DNA of 64,000 nt, from assembly GCA_946811695.1 (NCBI GenBank), contig OX328123.1:46324753-46388752 (forward strand). Reading direction: 5' to 3'. Below, piece by piece: positions 52,840 to 64,000 of this stretch. Below the pieces are notes generated by a model that searched no databases, had not been told where the DNA came from, and was given only the letters and a program-made list of their open reading frames with translations. This DNA comes from Gonocerus acuteangulatus. Taxonomy: Eukaryota; Arthropoda; Insecta; Hemiptera; Coreidae. Within the stretch, counting starts at the first letter, position 1; the number at the start of each line of letters is the position of its first letter. A program made the translations under genes and the position numbers.

Positions 52840-55800
52840 GGCATTTAAGGTGCCTGGGTCATTCCATGCCGAATCAACACACTTTTTGACCTCACCCTTT
52901 CCGATTGTAATGAAAATTGGTACACCCAAAGTAGGTGTTGGGACAAAAAAATACCAAATTTCAAATTTTTATCTAAAACGGTTTTCAAAATACGGCCACG
53001 TAAAGTTTTCAAAAAGCGTCAAAATCTCGCTTTTTCAAAATCTTTAAATAGACATAACTTCTCTTTTGTTTACGTTACCAACATGGAGAAGGGGTCATTG
53101 TTTAGCTCATTATATGCCCTTTCAAACGACATGCAACACATGATAGGTTATGAGAACATAATTTTTTTCAAAATCAAAAATAAAATTTTTAATCTAAATA
53201 TTTTCAAAAAAGCATCTTCAAAAATTTTGAAAAAATTATATGTAATAGATCATATTATCACTAATTTGTATATTAAATTTGGTTATGGGATGGAAATGGG
53301 TTCTAAGTCAAAATAATTTAAAACCGAAGGCGGCTTGGACTAATTTTACGTATTTTTATATATAAAATCGTTTTAATACATAATTGTACAATTTAATCCA
53401 AACTTATTTATAGGCATATATTTTATAGACACTTCAACTTCATTATCTTAATTACAAAACTTATTTAAAAAATATTATACCTTAATAATTTGTTGTAATA
53501 AGTTTAATTTAGAATATTCGTCTAAAATTTAATGATATATTGTTCTCAAAATATTTTAATTGACTAGGAACTTAAATAAAACATAAATATCAACAATTTA
53601 CATATTTATAAATGTTAAACTATTAAAGTGGTTGAATATTTTACAGTGAAACTTGCACAAGGTCTGCAAATGTTGGAGGTACTGGGATAAGGTTTCATCG
53701 CTTCATAAAATTTCATATTCGGTTACCACGTAAATTCTCCCTTTTGGAGTTATGAGATTCAGAGTACATAATAAATTAGTAAATGGGAGCTGTAATATAT
53801 CTAGTCTTCTTCGGTAGCTGAATGATGGAGAAGGTCCTTTGGGATGAAGGAAGGAAACATTCACTTCATCTTCGTCTTTGTTTATGTCCATTATATAACC
53901 AAGGCACCAGTTAGGGTCATAGACTACAGTTATGTACTATTTACTAATATATTATCTACTGTGAATCCCATAACTACAAAAGGAAAAAATTACGTGGTAA
54001 CCGAATATGAAATATTCAACACTTGTAGACCATACGTAAGTTTCACTGTAAAATATTCAACCGCTTTAATAGTTTAACATTTATAAATATGTAAATTGTT
54101 GATATTTATGTTTTATTTAAGTTCCTAGTCAATTAAAATATTTTGAGTACAATATATCATTAAAGTACCCCGCCCTTTCCTAATGGAAAATGGCTTTCCG
54201 TCAAATTGAACGAAACTATGCTCATTGGATAAAGAAAGTCTTTCTGAACAAAAGTCTCAATGGGCACAAAACCCGAAAGTTGTAACTTTTGGGTATCCGA
54301 AGTTTTCAATTTTTAATTTTTGCAAAATCTCGAGATCTCTGGTTGGCAGGTTTCACAAGCCATTTGGCCAGTAAAAAAAAAATACTTATCAATTATTTTT
54401 TGAAGACCTTTCGAACGACACCACATTTAACACTCCTACCCCCCCCCCCCCGGGGGTGGGGGGGGGAAGCTTTTTTTTGCAATTATCGCCTATCCATTTT
54501 CATTTGAAGATCTTTTCGAAGGCAATACACTGAAACCTTGCCTCACACCCTTACCCCACCCCAACCCTTGGAATATGCTCGTCATCATCAAAACATCAAA
54601 TATCCGACTTCTTACTTGCTGAATCATAATTTAGATGCAGCTGATCGATAGCAAACGAAAAGTTAAAACAGTTAACAGTAGTCTAAGAGACAAGAAGCGG
54701 CCGTTTTCAGGGCCGTTAAAGTCTGCTAACGGAACACTTTTTTTGCGACAAAACGGCATTTTTTTGTAACATACGGGCTGGAAGTCGGTTGGGGTGGGGT
54801 GGGGTAAGGGTGTGAGGCAAGGTTTCAGTGTATTGCCTTCGAAAAGATCTTCAAATGAAAATGGATAGACGATAATTACAAAAAAAAGCTTCCCCCCACT
54901 CCCATGGGTGGAGGGGGGGGGGGTACAAGTGTTGAATGTGGTGTCGTTCGAAAGGTCTTCGAAAAATAATTGATAAGTATTTTTTTTACTGGCCAAATGG
55001 CTTGGGAAACCTTTCAACCAGAGGTTTCGAGATTTTGCAAAAATCAAAAATGGAAAACTTCAGAGACCACAAAGTACCAAAGGTGCCAACTTTTGGGTTT
55101 TTTGCCCAATGGGACTTTTGTTCAGAAAGGCTTTCTCTATCCAACGATAGTTTCTCTCAATTTGACCGAAAGCCATTTTCCATTAGGAAAGGGCGGGGTC
55201 CTTTTAGGCAAATATTCTAAATTAAACTTATTACAACAAATTATTGAGGTATAATATTTTTTAAATAAGTTTTGTAATTAAGATAATGAAGTTGAAGTGT
55301 CTATAAAATATATGTCACAGTAAAGTTTGGATTAAATTATACAATTATGTATTAAAAAGCTTTTATATATTAAAAAACGTAAAATTAGTCCAAAGCCGCC
55401 TTCGGTTTTAAATTATTTTGACTTAGAACCCATTTCCATCCCATAACCAAATTTGCTATACAAATTAGCAATAATATGACCTATTATATATATTTTTTTC
55501 AAAATTTTTGAAGATGCGTTTTTGAAAATATTTAGATTCAAAATTTTATTTTTGATTTTGAAAAAAATTATGTTCTCATAACCTATCATGTGTTGCATGT
55601 CGTTTGAAAGGGCATATAATGAGCTAAACAATGACCCCTTCTCCATGTTGGTAACGTAAACAAAAGAGGAGTTATGTCTATTTAAAGATTTTGAAAAAGC
55701 GAGATTTTGACGCTTATTGAAAACTTTACGTGGCCGTATTCTGAAAATCGTTATAGATAAAAATTTGAAATTTGGTATTTTTATTTGTCCCAACACCTAC

Positions 55801-55880
55801 TTTGGGTGTACCAATTTTCATTAAAATCGGAAAGGGTGAGGTCAAAAAGTGTGTTGATTTGACATGGAATGACCCGCCTT
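52840..55880. repeat. Nested palindrome complex of about 3 kb
   Basis: The outer arms, 52840-53520 and 55215-55880, are inverted copies of about 670 bases with scattered differences (for example TGGGTCATTCCATG at the left tip and CATGGAATGACCC at the right tip). Between them are two complete smaller hairpins: arms 53531-53785 with 53938-54166, and arms 54167-54568 with 54789-55205. Matching ORFs on both strands are mirror artefacts. Confidence 0.92.
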
Positions 55881-55884
55881 GTTA

Positions 55885-56180
55885 ATTTTTTTATTGATTT
55901 TATGAATGCGTCTTACTTGCGTTATTAATAATTTACAAGTAGACTGTAATCCCAGCACTATTAAATATGCAGCTAAGAAGGTCCTAGAAATAAAAGGTAA
56001 ACAGAACTCTGAAAGATAGTTGTTACAAAAGATAAACACACGAAGTTCACAAGTAACCAACTAGCCTTTGATCAAACAGAACAAAAGCTTTAACATCGCC
56101 ATAATACAGTCCTTAAATATCGCTGAGATTATGCTTTAGCATTCGTCACTCCTTTAACCCCATTAGAGAATTAAACTAAA
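55885..56180 (+). other. Upstream region of the receptor gene
   Basis: No clear core promoter is recognised. The sequence directly before the start (AACTAAAATGAATG) is a favourable insect initiation context. Confidence 0.35.
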
Positions 56181-62749
<6,569 letters not shown>

Positions 62750-62864
62750 GTAAGAAATATTGTTTCACCTTAGTATAGCTAAAATGTTTTCACGGGTTTC
62801 ACGATGTCATGATAGATATCCAATGAAGAGATACAGCGCTTCGATTGCAGCCGGAAGCAGCTTG

Positions 62865-62998
62865 ACTTTTAGCGCGGTTCTTCCCTCCATAACGAGGAAA
62901 CCCGCTTGTAAGGTAGACCTCATGACGCAATCCGGAAGTGCCGACGAGAAAATTTTTCGCTTCAGAACCCCTAGAGAACGAAAATAACGGTGGTTCAA
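62865..62998 (-). repeat. Dispersed repeat with GTCGGCACTTCCGGATTG, further copy
   Basis: Minus-strand copy of the unit at 40032-40170, again abutting a TA array (63004-63061). Confidence 0.75.
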
Positions 62999-63003
62999 AT
63001 TTG

Positions 63004-63004
63004 C

Positions 63005-63072
<68 letters not shown>

Positions 63073-63092
63073 CTCTGTGTGTGTGTGTGTGT
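63004..63092. repeat. (TA)n(TG)n microsatellite
   Basis: TA array followed by TG repeats. Confidence 0.95.
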
Positions 63093-63094
63093 AT

Positions 63095-64000
63095 TCTAAT
63101 AGTTTTCTGAAAAAAATATAAGACTAGAATTTTGGTTGCTTCAAAATAGCCCTTGGATTAAAAATTGTTTTTACGCGTTTGTCATTCAACCTAAGATATA
63201 ATATGTTTTTAGATTTTCTTTAATAACACTCATTTTTTTTACTTTTATAACAATGAGATTATTAATCTTTAAAAGGAACAAACCAGTTATAACAGTTTTA
63301 TACTTCATATATTTTCATTTCTAGGCGGTCAACGTCGCTTCAGATATAAGATTATTTGGAAAGTCGCAAAGATGGCGCAGGTCTTAGGAGTCGGATCTTC
63401 TCAAGGCACGGGCTCCCAGAAGAAAGTAACATATGTACATTATCGAGTATATTTTGATCGAGAAGTAGTAGCAATAAAACTTGCTCCTTTTAGAAAAAAA
63501 ATGAAAATAATTAATTTTGAACGTAACGTACTTTCCAATGTAGGTGTTCTTATACAAATTAAAACGTAGTGGGGTACTTGGAATGTTTTATTTATAATAT
63601 TTAATGTGTAGGTCACTTATAAGACAAACAGTGAGATATACCCTACAAAAAACTAACGTTATTATTTCTGTTAATAGTTTTCTTCTTCTTGTAAAATAAA
63701 ATCCAGAATTATTCAACTTAAGGGTCTAATATTAAATATCTAATGCCCTCAAAAACTTATTGAGGCTGTGTTTGTTTCAAATGTACCGGGTATCCAACTA
63801 ATAAAGCTCAAATGAAAATTTCTTATTTTAGTATTTCGTTAATTCCAACATCCCGAAATAAACAGTGATAACTGACCTCTTGCTTTTCTAGTTAGAATTT
63901 GGTTGTTTCTTCAGTGTTACTGATGAGGTCAGTCCACCTACAGAAGCAGCCTTGCAGTCTAGACCTTCCAAATCAATATAGGCTAGGCATTATTTGTCGC
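63095..64000. other. Probable further receptor intron sequence, no exon recognised
   Basis: Acceptor-like sites at about 63325 and 63915 lead to short frames that stop within 30 codons and do not resemble the receptor C-terminus. Confidence 0.4.

Noticed and set aside
54631..55796. ORFs of 94-138 codons
   Set aside because: They lie in the arms of the nested palindrome and have mirror copies at 53083-53316 and 54289-54507. No domain, and they contain homopolymer-coded runs.
63325..63390. Candidate third exon of the receptor after TTTCTAG
   Set aside because: In the required phase it meets a stop after nine codons and lacks the C-terminal receptor pattern.

Overview
This is eukaryotic, very AT-rich, intron-bearing nuclear DNA, almost certainly from an insect. 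The best taxonomic clue is a partial gene at 56.2-62.7 kb. It encodes two exons of a multi-pass protein with the layout of the insect odorant receptor (7tm_6) family. The genome is repeat-dense, with long (TA)n arrays, tRNA-derived SINEs, I-clade and R1-clade LINE remnants, a BEL/Pao LTR element, and hAT, Tigger/pogo, piggyBac-like and Helitron-type DNA elements. I cannot name the species or order.

Two host genes can be supported. (1) A complete six-exon NADPH-dependent carbonyl reductase of the SDR family lies on the minus strand (start at 49684, stop at 36070, 283 codons). Every junction is GT-AG, every phase agrees, and all catalytic residues are present. Its introns carry most of the transposons between 36 and 50 kb. 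(2) The first two exons of a candidate odorant receptor lie on the plus strand (56181-56481 and 62227-62749). They are separated by a 5.7 kb intron, and the gene runs off the right edge.

Layout: 0-2.4 kb, 3' part of a decayed BEL/Pao retrotransposon and its LTR. 2.5-4.3 kb, LINE remnants, one split by a hAT MITE. 5-9.2 kb, TA arrays, two hammerhead-like motifs, a second hAT MITE and a truncated Helitron. 9.2-15.5 kb, mostly unrecognised AT-rich DNA with one MITE. 15.5-24.5 kb, LINE fragments, three minisatellites, SINEs and a full Helitron. 24.6-25.6 kb, two unrecognised ORFs. 26.6-30.1 kb, an inverted repeat split by a SINE, a complete R1-clade LINE insertion (17-bp target duplication) and another LINE piece. 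31-35.5 kb, SINE, MITE and repeat fragments. 36-49.7 kb, the carbonyl reductase gene. 50-56 kb, repeats including a 3-kb nested palindrome. 56-64 kb, the receptor gene with a repeat-filled intron.

The most interesting signal is a transposition system that can be read directly from the DNA. The SINE family and an I-clade LINE share a short 3' tail. It folds into a hairpin whose 5-bp stem varies by compensatory changes between copies, and it is followed by poly(A). Some insertions are little more than this tail (36 to 97 bp), yet they are flanked by target-site duplications. This suggests the hairpin plus A-run is the recognition signal of the LINE machinery, and that SINE bodies are swapped in front of it. 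Several insertions also have an uninterrupted relative elsewhere in the window, so their boundaries can be read without any database.
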